From Acanthacorydalis orientalis (lineage: Eukaryota; Arthropoda; Insecta; Megaloptera; Corydalidae), in the NCBI GenBank assembly GCA_034766995.1, contig CM068317.1, positions 15,550,255 to 15,614,254 on the forward strand: a stretch of 64,000 nucleotides of DNA, given 5' to 3'. The position numbers were made by a program, and so were the translations under genes. Shown here piece after piece: positions 35,037 to 47,049 of the stretch (the first letter of the stretch is position 1; each line of letters starts with the position of its first letter). Under the pieces are notes generated by a model. The model saw only the letters and a program-made list of their open reading frames with translations. It made no database searches and was not told the DNA's origin.

Positions 35037-35790
35037 ATGTCCAAATATCTTCAAAATAAGAAGGTAAATAAGTATCGTAAACGTTTACAAAGTGAACGAA
35101 GACTAAATGAGGTATCCAAAAAGGTCTCTATGACAGCAGCAGAACGAATGCGGAGGATGAGGCAGCGTCGATGGTGTTGAGGTGAACAATAGTCAACGCG
35201 TTCGTCAACAAGACGTTGCAACGAACGCTACAACACCTGATATAAGTTCACAGGGAATAGATGTCGACAGCGAAATGAAACCGATGGAATGGGATGAAAC
35301 ATAAGCAGATGTAACATTTGAGAATAGATATTTAGTGTCCACGACGGCCGATACCCAAGTATTCTGGATTCAATTATTTACAGGATGTCCATCCAGGATT
35401 TCAGGGTGTACTAGTGGGAGTTGAAATGCCTAACCAATTTAAATTCGTTCTAGTGTCAGTCTGTATTCATCCAACACACACCACTCAACTATATCGAGAT
35501 GTTTCTTTTTCAACTAATCCTTTACTACACAGAGCATGGCAGAACAATATTTAGCGACTGGCAATGCAACCCCAAAAATACCGCTTCTTCTCGCCGGGAA
35601 CTTTAACATTGATGCGTTGAACGATCGTTTGAAACAGTGTCTGAACGACAAGTATAGATTGATCTTGGCCACGGATCCAACTGACTTCATAACTTTAAAG
35701 AATATCACTATAGACGTAATGTCCTCTAGAGATGTAAGTGTAACATGTAAGTCTTACATATCGTACTACTCGTAACATTGTCCTGTCTTT
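35037..35790 (+). pseudogene. internally deleted Helitron/Helentron-like relic (N-terminus joined to endonuclease)
   Basis: An ATG at 35037 opens MSKYLQNKKVNKYRKRLQSE and KVSMTAAERMRRMRQRRW, a basic start typical of the Pif1-helicase-bearing element proteins. Soon after (from about 35385) the reading becomes the endonuclease-type domain: VHPGFQGVLVGVEMPNQFKF, then KIPLLLAGNFNIDALNDRL (GDFN core with Asp replaced by Asn) and KYRLILATDPTDFITLKNIT, IDVMSSRD and a final KSYISYYS. The whole Rep and helicase middle is missing. Related to the relic at 4010-5165 but not the same segment. Stops are present. Confidence 0.72.
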
Positions 35791-36846
35791 AACAAAATTT
35801 TACAAATTAGAAATAAATAAAAAGACATGCAAGTTTGTTGTGCTTATTTCTTTCTTACCAACCCTGCAAACACTACGCCCCGACAACACTGCTTTGGTAA
35901 GACGTTTTCCGCCAAAAACCTCAGCGGTAGTGACTCCAACACTACCTATTAATTTTTTTTACTACTCAACATACGTCAGTCGGCCACTTTTTTATTAGTT
36001 TTTTCATTGTTTATTGGAAAATCCTTGCTCTTTCGACTTAAACTCACTTTTTACATTGAAATCAATCAATTTAACAAAAAAAAATAGATTATTTAAATGA
36101 ATTTTAACAAAACCCCTTAAACTGAACTATTACTTAAATTAGTTAATAATTTTCACCGTTAGATATTACTTTTTCTTTTCCCTTCATACTTTTTCTACTA
36201 TCTTTTTATAAAATCTCAAAGATTTAGACATTAAAAATATTTCATTTTTCTATTATTCTTATATTTTTATCTTTTAAAACATTGTGAAGAATTCCAAATA
36301 GATAATATTCAGATGAGGATAAATATTGGAAACAGAGAGAATGAAAGACATTAATTCAACGTGCCGACTGCATGTCTTGGTGATACGCTGTCTCATGCTA
36401 ACTTATTATAAAACACAACATTTCCCGTTATTGAAATTTGTATTTTTTTTCTTTTAACGTCTCTTCTAATCAATCCAGTTGTTAGCAATATAATTTAGCA
36501 GTTATTGTTACACCGAATTTAAGAAACTTATAAAAAACAGATTCTTTAATATCACAGATGCATAACAATATTTGAATTAAATTCTAGTTTTGATATTAAT
36601 ATATAGATAAGAACTTGACTTTGAAATAAGTGTTATTTTTGTGTTCATATACAAAATCCATTTCTAGTCATTTACGGCAATTTTTCAGTTCACTCTGCAC
36701 TCATATGTAGACAGTCTTGTATTCCTCAATCAAGTCATATAGATCCGGTTCCATAAATTAAGACAAGAGATTTAATATGAATTGTCCTGTGCACTATATA
36801 TCAAGTTATGAGTATATTTAAATACAATACGTTTGTCTATGCAGTG
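35791..36846. other. intergenic, no gene seen
   Basis: 35850-35960 is less AT-rich and may be the 3' end of the relic to its left; the rest is AT-rich without features. Confidence 0.5.
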
Positions 36847-38761
36847 GGTATACAAAGTGTTAAAAAAATAAAATAAAAATTGTTCCAAGTAGCATTTAAA
36901 ATTTCAAAAAAGCACAAAAAAGTTCTAATCATTAAATGCCAATAAATTTAAAATAAAATTTTGGGGTGTCAACTTCACGCAGCATACAAACAATTAAAAA
37001 TGCGCATGTCAACGACTAATCTGAGATAATCTAGAATATTTCTAATTCCTGCAAGAAGAAAAAAATGTTTACAAATTTGACGCCAAGAAGCCAAATTAAT
37101 TTTTTTTACACATTAATGGGTGACGATGCTTTGCTGGCATTAGGACAATATCAATATGTTGTATTTAGTTCTCACGTGGGTAATTCCAATGCCAAATAGA
37201 GTCTACTTTTCTTTGAAACAGAATTAAAAAATGGTTAGTCAAACGAGTTTGTAGGGAGAAAAGCTTAAGCATTTAAGTGCGTACGATTCGAAATCAGCGC
37301 CCAGCTAGAGAATGCTACAAGCCTTCTTATTTTTTATGAAATATTAAGTGGTCACAAATTTTTTTATTGTTATTCTAACAATATTTTTGTTCCATACCCA
37401 AGCGAGAAAAACATTCTGCGCCCCAATTAAAAAGTTTCGGACAGTTCTGTGTCAGAAAAACATCCTAGAGTTCACTACAAATTTCCTTGGCGGATCTGTT
37501 ATCGTTTCGGCACAGAAACAATGTGTTTATTTAAAAAATAGTGTCCACGTAGGGATAGTACATTGTGCGCCAAAGACAAACGATTGTCTATTTCGGACGA
37601 GCGTGAAGCTTACGGTACGAGCCAGAGACGAGTTCGGTGTACGCTTTTTTGGCCTAGGCCCTAAAACAATGAAGTGCTGGCCCTAAAATGAACTCTCCCG
37701 ATCGCTGTAAAACGATCGCTGTGATATACCCTTGGTTGACCAACTAGCGCACGACTTACAGAGCTCGCGCCTCATTGGCTATACGCCGCACAGTAAGAAA
37801 CGACTGCGAATAGATGGACTCATAATTTTTAATTACAAAGTCTCATTTCAGATTGGATAAACTAATCCTCTTCAGGGTTACCGAATATTTATTCAGAGAA
37901 AACTTTACTTACAACGAATCAACTCGAATTGAAAAAAATGGCCCATTTTGGAGACACCAAACATTTATTCAAAGAATAATTTAATTACAAAGAGTAGTTT
38001 CTAATTGAAAAAAATGTCCTTTTCAGAGCCGCCAAACATGCATTCAAAGAATAATTTCATAACTTGCATGAACAATTTCTGATTGGAAGAAAATTGTTTA
38101 ATTTTTACATAAATATTTTTAATGTATAAATTTTTTTTTCATTTGTCTCTTCTACATGATTTTGTACATACACTCACAGAAGAATTTTGTTAAATCGACA
38201 AAAAATTTCTCTGGGTGTCAGAGTAACAATAACAAATTGTGTGATAATTGTGTGAGAATAAATAAAAAATTAAAAAGACTTGTAATATTCTCCAGCTGAG
38301 CACTGATTTCGAGTTGTACTCACCTGAATGCTTAAGCTTTTTCCTACAAATTCGCCTGACTAAGTATTTTGTATTCTGTTTCCAAGAAAAATAGACCCTA
38401 TTTGGCATTGGAATATCCACGTGAGAACTAAATACAACGCATTTATGTTACTCTGATGCCAGTAAAGCATCGTCACCCATTATTATCTAAAAAAAATTAA
38501 TTTACATTTTTGGAGTCAAGTTTGTAAAATTTTTTTCTTCTTGCAGAAACTCTAGAAATATTCTAGATTATCTCAGAGCAGTCGTTGAAATGCGCATTTT
38601 TAATTGTTTATATGCTGTATGAAGTTGGCACCCCAACATTTTATTTTCAATTTTTAGGCCTTTAATGATTGGAACTTTTTTTCTCCTTTTCAAGTACTCT
38701 AGAACTATATAAATGCTACTTGGAATAATTTTTATTTTATTTTTTTAACTCTTTGTATGCC
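36847..38761. mobile_element. 1.9-kb element with long (about 540-bp) inverted arms
   Basis: The left arm (about 36847-37382) and right arm (about 38215-38761) are inverted copies. Shared blocks in order from the outside: ATACAAAG.GTTAAAAAAA, TTCCAAGTAGCATT, AATGATT/TAATCATT, CACCCCAA..TTTAT, AATGCGCAT, ATCTAGAATATT, GCAAGAAGAAAAAAAT, GGGTGACGATGCTTT, CACGTG..TTC, TGCCAAATAG.GTCTA, AAAGCTTAAGCATT and TTATTGTTA.TCT. Identity is perhaps 80-85%. The 830-bp centre holds a GC-rich part (37550-37800) and about 77-bp tandem repeats (37806-38100). No protein domain is visible. Mutator-like or fold-back elements have arms of this size, but no terminal motif or target duplication lets me assign it. Confidence 0.8.
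37806..38100. repeat. about 77-bp tandem repeats inside the long-arm element
   Basis: Three to four diverged units, each with CCRAAYATKYATTCARAGAA, TTAATTACAA-like and ATTGAAAAAAATG-like pieces. Confidence 0.7.
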
Positions 38762-38932
38762 AACTTCACAGATATATAATACGTTACATACAAGATTAAG
38801 GTAATTAATAAGTGGAAACAATTTCTAGTTTCTTTTACAAATATGAATCTAACTTTTCATTGTAGATTAATGATTTAAATAAATTAATATTTTTTCCTAA
38901 CAATATCTTGAACTATCACCGCTTCCAATTAT

Positions 38933-38933
<1 letters not shown>
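38762..38933. other. short unique stretch
   Basis: AT-rich, nothing recognisable. Confidence 0.5.
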
Positions 38934-38998
<65 letters not shown>

Positions 38999-39025
38999 TG
39001 TATATTTATATATATATATATATAT
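38934..39025. repeat. (TA)n microsatellite
   Basis: Two TA blocks with a GTATTG interruption. Confidence 0.95.
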
Positions 39026-39339
39026 AAATGTTTCTTAAATTTCAAAAATTAACAAAATATTGTACAAAAAATTAAACAAAAATTAAATAAAAAACATGTA
39101 GGGATTTTGTATTAAATTATTATTAACGATAACACCGAAGTTACACGAAAAATTATGATATTGGTATCATAAAAACTGAACGACATTGTTTGCACGAATT
39201 TTAAGATGTTCCTAATATGATCCTGTTACCATGGATATTTGTTGGCCGTGCCTAGAGGCCTGGTTCCCCGATAAGAGTTAGTATCTTGTGATGGTCTAAT
39301 ATATTTTTATAAATTTGATTATTCTTGCTTTTTCATGTG

Positions 39340-39720
39340 AAAAGGCGATATTGTGTTCAAAACTGACTGCAAAAACTGAAGCAGTTGAAATCAAATCACA
39401 TCCACCGTATTCTCCGGACATTGCACTTTATGATTATCATTTGTTTCAGCCCCTGCAGAGTAATTTAATCGATAAAAAAATAACACCTTGGAGTCTGTCA
39501 AAAATCATCTCACCGCTTTTTTGCCAAAAAATCGCGCAGCTTTTACGAACGATGAATCCAGGAGATGCCTGAACGTTGGATAATGACTGCAGAAAACGAT
39601 TGTTAATACATAATTGCATAAAAGCATTTTATGCAATTAATAAAAGCATTTTCTGAAAAAAATAATTGCTTGAGTTCCAATTTTAAATCGTATACGAACT
39701 TTTGCACTGATGCAATATGA
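39340..39720 (+). pseudogene. mauritiana-like mariner transposase, C-terminal fragment
   Basis: Reads VEIKSHPPYSPDIALYDYHL then FQPLQSNLIDKKI (third catalytic Asp present in YDYHLF), followed by FFCQKIAQLLRTMNPGDA-like and a second frame with IMTAENDC. A 13-bp perfect inverted repeat lies just after, at 39611-39639. Everything before the last catalytic block is missing. The sequence 39660-39720 is probably the 3' end of the element. Confidence 0.72.
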
Positions 39721-40163
39721 AAAAAACACATTTTAACTCTTTGTTTATATTAGCCTAGAATTTAGATTATACTCATTGTGTTGTATATATGGAACCCAAA
39801 TCAAATCAGAACTATTCAAAACGTTAAAAAGCCCCTATAGCATTAAATAGTTAAAATCATAACTATTTAATGCTCAACAATTTTTTCATGTGCTCATTGA
39901 TAACAAAAGAGTTTATTTATTACTTTATTTTTTACTAAAATATCAGTTATTTATTCCATATTAATTACAAATTATTTGCTCTAGATTTAAAATCTTCATT
40001 CAAAAGTGTAAAAAATGTTAAATTATAGAACAGAATAATTAATTATGAGCTGGATTTAACATAAAAATTACTGAAAAACTAAACAATAATATTTATTTTA
40101 TTATCTATTAAAAAGAAAAATGGATTGAATGCACAAATTATTATGTTTTTAATGGTTACTTAT
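39721..40163. other. intergenic, no gene seen
   Basis: AT-rich; nothing recognisable. Confidence 0.55.
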
Positions 40164-40622
40164 TTAAAATCGTACAAGTGAAAGACAAACATTGTGCCAC
40201 GGGTCCTTTTCGTTGTCGACTGTCTTGGACAAGACAAGAACTAAGTAAATGCTTAAACTATTTCTTAACTTATGTTGTCAAAAAACGAATTATTTTCCAC
40301 GTACTTGTATTATTTTCGACTATAATTCATTATAATTATTGTACCCTAACTTTTATATTTTTACTATTTCTCTATTCTTTACATTTTCAAAAATTTAGAT
40401 AATTCTGTTACTATTTTATAAAATAAAGATGTTTTTATTCCAAATAATGCCTGATTTTACATAACACTTTTTTATATTCTTTTAAAAAAATAATTTTACT
40501 CTGACTAAAAAAATATTGTCTTTTCTAAAAGTTGCTTTATAATGACTTATATACGACAATTACACTTTTAAAAAGTAAGCAGACCATAAAATCCAGCCTT
40601 TTTATGTGACTATATGTATGTA

Positions 40623-40711
<89 letters not shown>

Positions 40712-41055
40712 CATAATGTACAGATATTCATCTGTTAATTAATCAGCAAGATTGATATCATTCTATCAAGGCTAAACGGTGGTCATATTTCCGGACAATG
40801 AACATTTCAATATTCCGTTCTGTTTCGTTGAAATTGCGGCGCTCAAACTGTCTCGCCCGCAGTGGTGAAACGAAACCGCACTATCGACAGAACAAAGGTA
40901 CGAATTTAGGAAATAACAATTCCGTATCGAATTCCTTCAATGAACATTTTTTGTCTACCGACTGACTCTTGGCTACCGACACATGTGTTATAAGACAGTC
41001 GACAGTGGAAAGGACACGCGACACATTGTTTGTCTTTCACTAGTATGATTTTTAA
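40164..41055. mobile_element. TTAA-flanked MITE with about 65-bp inverted ends
   Basis: Left end AGTGAAAGACAAACATTGTG (40177-40196) and the inverse of the right end (AGTGAAAGACAAACAATGTG) continue into GTCCTTTTC/GTCCTTTCC and TGTCGACTGTCTT. TTAA lies outside both ends (40164-40167 and 41052-41055), the target type of piggyBac. The interior is non-coding, carries a (TA)n tract (40625-40710) and a CG-rich part (40790-41000). Confidence 0.68.
40625..40710. repeat. (TA)n microsatellite
   Basis: TA tract inside the preceding MITE. Confidence 0.95.
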
Positions 41056-41244
41056 TAAACTTGTAACCGCAACCGTTCGTTGAAACGCGACAAATGGGTT
41101 TTATGGAATTTCAATGACTATTCTCTTAATGTTATTTAATAGAAAATATATATATATATATAACAGAATGGAAATATAAATTGTTTTACTGATTAAAATC
41201 ATACAACACTACTATCTAAAACAATTTATTTATATATAGCTTTC

Positions 41245-41328
<84 letters not shown>

Positions 41329-42139
41329 TAACCTTGAAAATTGTTTTCAATTATATTATTTTAAAAATTCATAATGATATTTGATACATATTAAAATTTG
41401 AAACTAATTTCCACAAACTTATACAAAATCTACCAAAATTTATCGCCACTATTTTTACACATCCTCATTAGGTTTTATTAATTATTGGAAAATATTCACA
41501 CATTACATTTTCATAACATGAAATATTTTCTTCTTAATCGTCTATAGACATCTTATAAAATTGAAATGCATGTAATGTAATTTGATAAATCCTTAAACTT
41601 AGTCCCACTAACTTCGAATTACTTTTAGTACTTTTTAATGATTTAAATCAGTGGTGCCAAATACGCGCCTCGCAAGGTTCTAGCATGCGACCATCTGTCC
41701 AAAGCTTGAAGTTGATTTTATTAAAATAATAAAATAATTAAAATATTAAAATAATACTAAAAAGTAACATCTAAATGGAATTGATTGAAATTCAGTGCAG
41801 CATGGTGCTTAAAGAAAAGTAAACTGAAGTTGGTCTTCCAGGTTTTTATTTTTACTTGCCAGAACATTTTCTTGAAATGTTTTCAGCACGAATCTTGACA
41901 ATATTTGGTAGTGCATAAATATGTGAACAATTCTTTTCCCTTTTAAAGACTAATATCTTTTCACATAGGTCAAGATTGACAAATAAACATTGACCATCTA
42001 TAGTAAAAATATTAAAATCACAAGAAATTACAAGTGATATCAATAAAATAGTTTCTGCCAAAAGATGCCAATTTTCTAGTAAAAGATATTAGTTTTTTAA
42101 TTTCCCTAATTTAAAATGTTGTACACGCACAGACTCTCT
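41056..42139. other. intergenic; possible hAT end
   Basis: Holds a TA tract at 41250-41329. At 41655, CAGTGGTGCCAAATACGCGC followed by CTCGCAAGG resembles the terminal repeat of hAT elements, but no partner end is visible. The minus-strand frame 41852-42061 is unassigned. Confidence 0.35.
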
Positions 42140-42803
<664 letters not shown>

Positions 42804-43377
42804 TATTTATATTTTAAATGATATACTTATCATACAAAGTAATATTGATATATTATCACAAATTCGGTGACAACTCACACATAAATAAATTATTTTCTCA
42901 TCCCACAAACTAGAAAAAAATCTGATAAAACTGCTCAATAACGAATACTGGTTATTTTTAATTCTTACTTGGATGTAATTCGCTTTTTTCTAATTTGTAG
43001 GGAAAGGAAATAGACCTTTTGTGAATTTATAACATTATTTCTATTAACTATTTTTCCGAAAGATAAAAATTAATTATAAAATTTCATCCAAAAGTATTAA
43101 ATTCTTCAATAAATACAAAAATAGCTTGTTGATGAAATATATGCTCCATGGAAAGGTATGTAAAAAATGTAGTTAAAAGTTAGTCAGTATAAAAAATGTT
43201 AATTAGTTAATCAATATTGAAAAATATCAAATATAATCATCTAAACTGTAATTTAATAAAAAAAATATTCAATTGGGTTTTATTAAAAATTCATCAGTTA
43301 AACCTAACACACTCAAAACTTGACTATTTATAAACCATATACTTTTTCATCATCAAAATGTTCAATAATTATTATGT
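42804..43377. other. intergenic, no gene seen
   Basis: AT-rich; nothing recognisable. Confidence 0.55.
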
Positions 43378-43595
43378 TTACAGGAAAATAATTGCAGTTT
43401 TTGTTTTCTGAACAGTCCCTTAATTTTTTTCGATGAAATTGTCATTTCATCGTGTTCATGTTAATATTATTATAAAGTACATAGGTCTGTATTTTGGCAA
43501 AATCGACTTTGGTTTTATTATCAATTTTGTTTCAAATTGGGCTATTAAATTCAAGATGGAAAAAAGCCAATTAGAGAACCTTCATTACACAGCAA
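43378..43595 (+). mobile_element. mariner 5' end fragment
   Basis: GGAAAATAATTGCAGTTTTT followed by the family's 5' untranslated sequence (TGTCATTTCATCGTGTTCAT). Ends before the helix-turn-helix region. Confidence 0.75.
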
Positions 43596-43867
43596 TTTTA
43601 CAAACACATTTTTGATTTCTTTTATTATTTTAAAATGTACTTAAGAATCAATCTAAGTTATTCTGAAATAACTCCAATTTTTTGTTGAGAATCACCTTTT
43701 TCATACGATTTCACATTTTCTTACCTTTCAGAAATGATACTTCTTTTCATTTTTATAAGATTTTCACGAATTTCACACTTCTTCAATTGAAAAGTTGTAC
43801 CCAGTGAAACAGCGTTAAACTGAAACTACAGATTGGAGATTTGTATCGAATTTCCCTCTTCGAACAC

Positions 43868-44300
43868 GAACTTTGGTTTTATTATTAATTTTGCGTCGAA
43901 TTAAGGTATCAAGTTAAAAATGTAAAAGAAGCAAATAAGAGCAAATTTTTTGTATGCGTTCAAAACGGGTGGTGAAGCTTCAGAAACTGCTCGTAAACTA
44001 AACGATGCTTTTGGTGTGGGTACTGACAAGGAACGTACGTTGCAATGGTGATTCTAAAAATTTCGTGCTGGAGACGAGAGTCTTAAAGATGACGTTAGTC
44101 GCGGCCGTCCTTCTTCAGTTCATAACGTTCAAATGAAGGCGTTAGTTGAATCAGAACCGCATGCAAAAATTCAAGAGCTTGCACAAAAGTTAGGCATTAG
44201 ACATGCAATAGTTCAGGAACCACTTACTGGACCACTAAAATGAAAAAAATGTATATAAATTTACAGGTAATAAACCGCAATTATTTTTCTATAAACCTAA
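43868..44300 (+). mobile_element. short mariner derivative, left end lost
   Basis: Plus strand: 5' untranslated remnant, then FKTGGEASETARKLNDAFGV-type start of the transposase, SRGRPSSVHNVQMKALVESE, QELAQKLGIRHAIVQEPL, then a jump to the 3' end AATTATTTTTCTATAAACCT. TA follows at 44301. Again only the DNA-binding half is retained. Confidence 0.78.
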
Positions 44301-44454
44301 TATATTTGAATTTAACACTTTTTTTAAACAATTGTCGAAAATTGGTTTTTGGTGCTGAATAAATTCGTAGATTCTTGTATTAATCACCAAAGAACTAAAG
44401 ATCTAAATTCACACTCATTACTGAACTTAATAATATTATTTTTATCGCTTTATC

Positions 44455-44641
44455 TTGCTATGAATACGAGACCATTGAAAATGAAAAAGGTCGTAGGCAT
44501 CCTTCTTTAGTTCATAACAACCAACAGAAGGTGTTAGTTTGATCAGAACCACTTACACCATTTCAAGAGCTTGCACAAAAGTTAGATGTTAGTGATTCAA
44601 CAGTTCTGGACTACTTAAAAATTATTTTTCTACCAACCTAA
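44455..44641 (+). mobile_element. mariner fragment, end of DNA-binding half plus right end
   Basis: Reads ENEKGRRHPSLVHNNQQKVL and FQELAQKLDVSDSTVLDYLK, then directly the right terminal repeat AATTATTTTTCTACCAACCT, AA. Confidence 0.75.
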
Positions 44642-45335
44642 TAATTATTGATTATTTAATTATCACTTATCCACAATATCATTTCCTCCTAGCACTGTTA
44701 CAAGTTTTGTAATCCCCTTTTTGTGTATTATTTTGTAATCCCCTATTTTGCATACAAATTTAGCTGTATTGTCAAAAACAATTAAAAAAAAATTTTATTT
44801 TTCTAATCTATACAATAAAGGAAATATTTTAAATGAATATCTAGTTTTATATCAATAGAAATTTAATAAATATTAAAGTGAAACAAAAAAAAATCCTTAA
44901 ACGAAAACACATTGAATTCTAAAAATCAGAAATCACAATTTTAAATCATATGGCATGAAGCTCTCTTCGATTAAAACAACTCAATCATTATTTCTACAAA
45001 TAACAAAAATCGTCGATAAATGCATTTAGAGTGCACCGGATGTAAAAACGGTTTTTAGAACACGTTAAATAAAAATGTGATCGCGATCGACCTTGCGACC
45101 TACAGACTTATACAGTCGGACGTCGTTGGCCTGATCACTGACCTACGTCGACACCGGTGAACATCTGTTCAGTCAGACTAGTCGCTGCGAAATGAAAAAA
45201 ATTGTTAAAAAATGTAGATTTATGACAAATATCGATACATGTCGTCATTAACATAATTATTGAAATTTCTCTTTCTGTTCACATTAATATATATTCATTA
45301 TACATGCAAACACATATTTACATACATACACAAAT
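44642..45335. other. intergenic; CG-richer patch
   Basis: 45020-45200 is less AT-rich (GTCGGACGTCGTTGG, CTACGTCGACACCGG) but has no frame or known motif. Confidence 0.45.
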
Positions 45336-45338
45336 ATA

Positions 45339-45385
<47 letters not shown>

Positions 45386-45410
45386 TATATGTGTGTGTGT
45401 ATATGTGTGT
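45336..45410. repeat. compound (TA)n(GT)n microsatellite
   Basis: TA repeats followed by GT-rich sequence. Confidence 0.9.
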
Positions 45411-45577
45411 ATTAGTGACAGTGGTGTACAAAAATTGAAATTATTGGTATAATTGTATATGTTGTCTATATTTTTATATGATTTTTAATACAGAATTTCA
45501 CTTTTTTAAAATGAAAACATTACATTGAAACTAAAAGCGATTCAAATTCAGAGTACTTTACTTATTTTCTTAAAGAG

Positions 45578-45581
<4 letters not shown>

Positions 45582-45640
<59 letters not shown>
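45582..45640. repeat. (TA)n microsatellite
   Basis: TA tract. Confidence 0.95.
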
Positions 45641-45643
<3 letters not shown>

Positions 45644-45859
45644 GCATTTGCATACAGTAACTCAAGAAATTGTTCACATAATTTTTCTTAAACAAATAAA
45701 TATAAAAATAGATCCGTTTTTAAAATCTAAATTTATCATATAAAATAATATTTATATTTAAGGTAAACAAAAAAAAATCGGTACTTGTGTAGAGTTAGCT
45801 AAATAATAAAAATCGTAAAAGCATGTGATCAAATATTTGAGTTTAACCTTAAATATATT

Positions 45860-45935
45860 CTATGGCCCCCTTAGCCTTGATTATTGCTTTAATTCATTTT
45901 GGCATGCTTCCTGCCAAATTTATATAAAAACGAGC
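45860..45935 (-). pseudogene. Tc1-like transposase C-terminal fragment
   Basis: The minus strand reads LAGSMPK, then IKAIIKAKGGHRIYL, the usual tail of Tc1/Bari-like transposases. Nothing else of the element is recognisable with confidence. Confidence 0.5.
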
Positions 45936-46029
45936 ACCTATTCAATTCAGTTCATTTGAACTTTATATCAAAATGCGTTTTGATTTTCATATTCGACAGT
46001 ATCATTGACCAAATGTTTTTTGAAGGAAA

Positions 46030-46271
46030 GTCAAACGTATTTTTTTAAAAATTGAGGTCTGAAGACAGTGGCGGCCATTTTATTAAATAGGAACAATTGT
46101 TTATTTTCATACTTTCGGTGGTTTTGAAAATATACTTAGGACCACTGGACAAGTTAGAATATCACGTGTTATAAAGAAACACTCCATTTCTTAAACTATT
46201 AGATTGTTAGGAAAATATTTGCGGGTTTTGTTTTCTGGATTCTAATATTGTAAGAAAAAATCTTCGTTGTA
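46030..46271. repeat. inverted copy of the 7339-7590 nested block
   Basis: Shares AACACGTG.TAT, ATTTCTTAAACTATTAGATT, GTTAGGAAAATATTTGCGGG (a mariner end) and the same join to a younger mariner (CTTCGTTGTA then TTAGGTTG). Confidence 0.8.
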
Positions 46272-46840
46272 TTAGGTTGATAGAAAAATAATTTCGGTTT
46301 TTGTTTTCCGAATTCTAACCTTATTTTTTTTCAATGAAGTGTCATTTCAACGTTTTCATGTTCATATCATTTTAAAGTGCATTTTTCGGTCTGTATTTTG
46401 GTAACATTGACTTTGTTTTTATTATTAATTTTGCTTCAAATTGAGCTATTGAACTAAAATTGGAAAAGAAGCAAATAAGAGAATTCTTTTGTATGAGTTC
46501 AAAACGGGTGGTAAAATATCAAAAACTACTCGTAAACTAAACGATACTATTTGATGTAGGTACTCTTAAGAGATGTACGATGCAATGTTGGTTCCAAAAA
46601 GTTCGTGCTGAGTACGAGGGACTTGAAGACGAAGAAAGTCGCGAACATTTTTCTTCAGTTAATAACGACCAGCTGAAGGTATTAGTTGAATTAGAACCAC
46701 GCACAACAATTTGAGAGCGTGCATAAAAGATAGGCGTTAGTAATCCAATAGTTCCATCAAGGACCACTTAAAACAACTAGAAAAATCAAAAAAACTTGTC
46801 AAATAGGTACATAAATCACAATTATTATTGTACCAACCTA
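46272..46840 (+). mobile_element. short mariner derivative keeping the DNA-binding half
   Basis: Starts TTAGGTTGATAGAAAAATAA after TA and ends TTATTATTGTACCAACCTA; about 569 bp. Plus strand: SSKRVVKYQKLLVN-type decayed start, CWFQKVRAEYEGLEDEESRE, SSVNNDQLKVLVELEPRTTI, then a deletion to the 3' end. Its deletion join lies a little further along than in the other short copies (after KIKKLVK). Confidence 0.8.
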
Positions 46841-47049
46841 TTCTTGTCTGATTGGCTGATTAGATTCAATCAAGTCTCATCAGGTTTAGTAAACTAACGT
46901 TAATGATGCAATAAATATTTGAAAAAATATCTGGAAAAATGGAGTGTAATTATTTCTCATAAAATTTTTATAATGACTAATCTCTAAATGTAAGAGTATT
47001 TTTTTAATCATTTTAACACTTTTCATAAATATTATTTTTTTTCTTACTT

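Noticed and set aside
37348..37686. 112-codon plus-strand frame in the long-arm element
   Set aside because: It runs from the inverted arm into the GC-rich centre with no domain, no conserved counterpart in the other arm and no start context; I treat it as chance.
41655..41700. hAT-like terminal sequence
   Set aside because: Only one end seen and no target duplication; noted in the gap description but not called an element.
41852..42061. 69-codon minus-strand frame near a hAT-like end
   Set aside because: I tried to read it as the tail of a hAT transposase but found no convincing motif.
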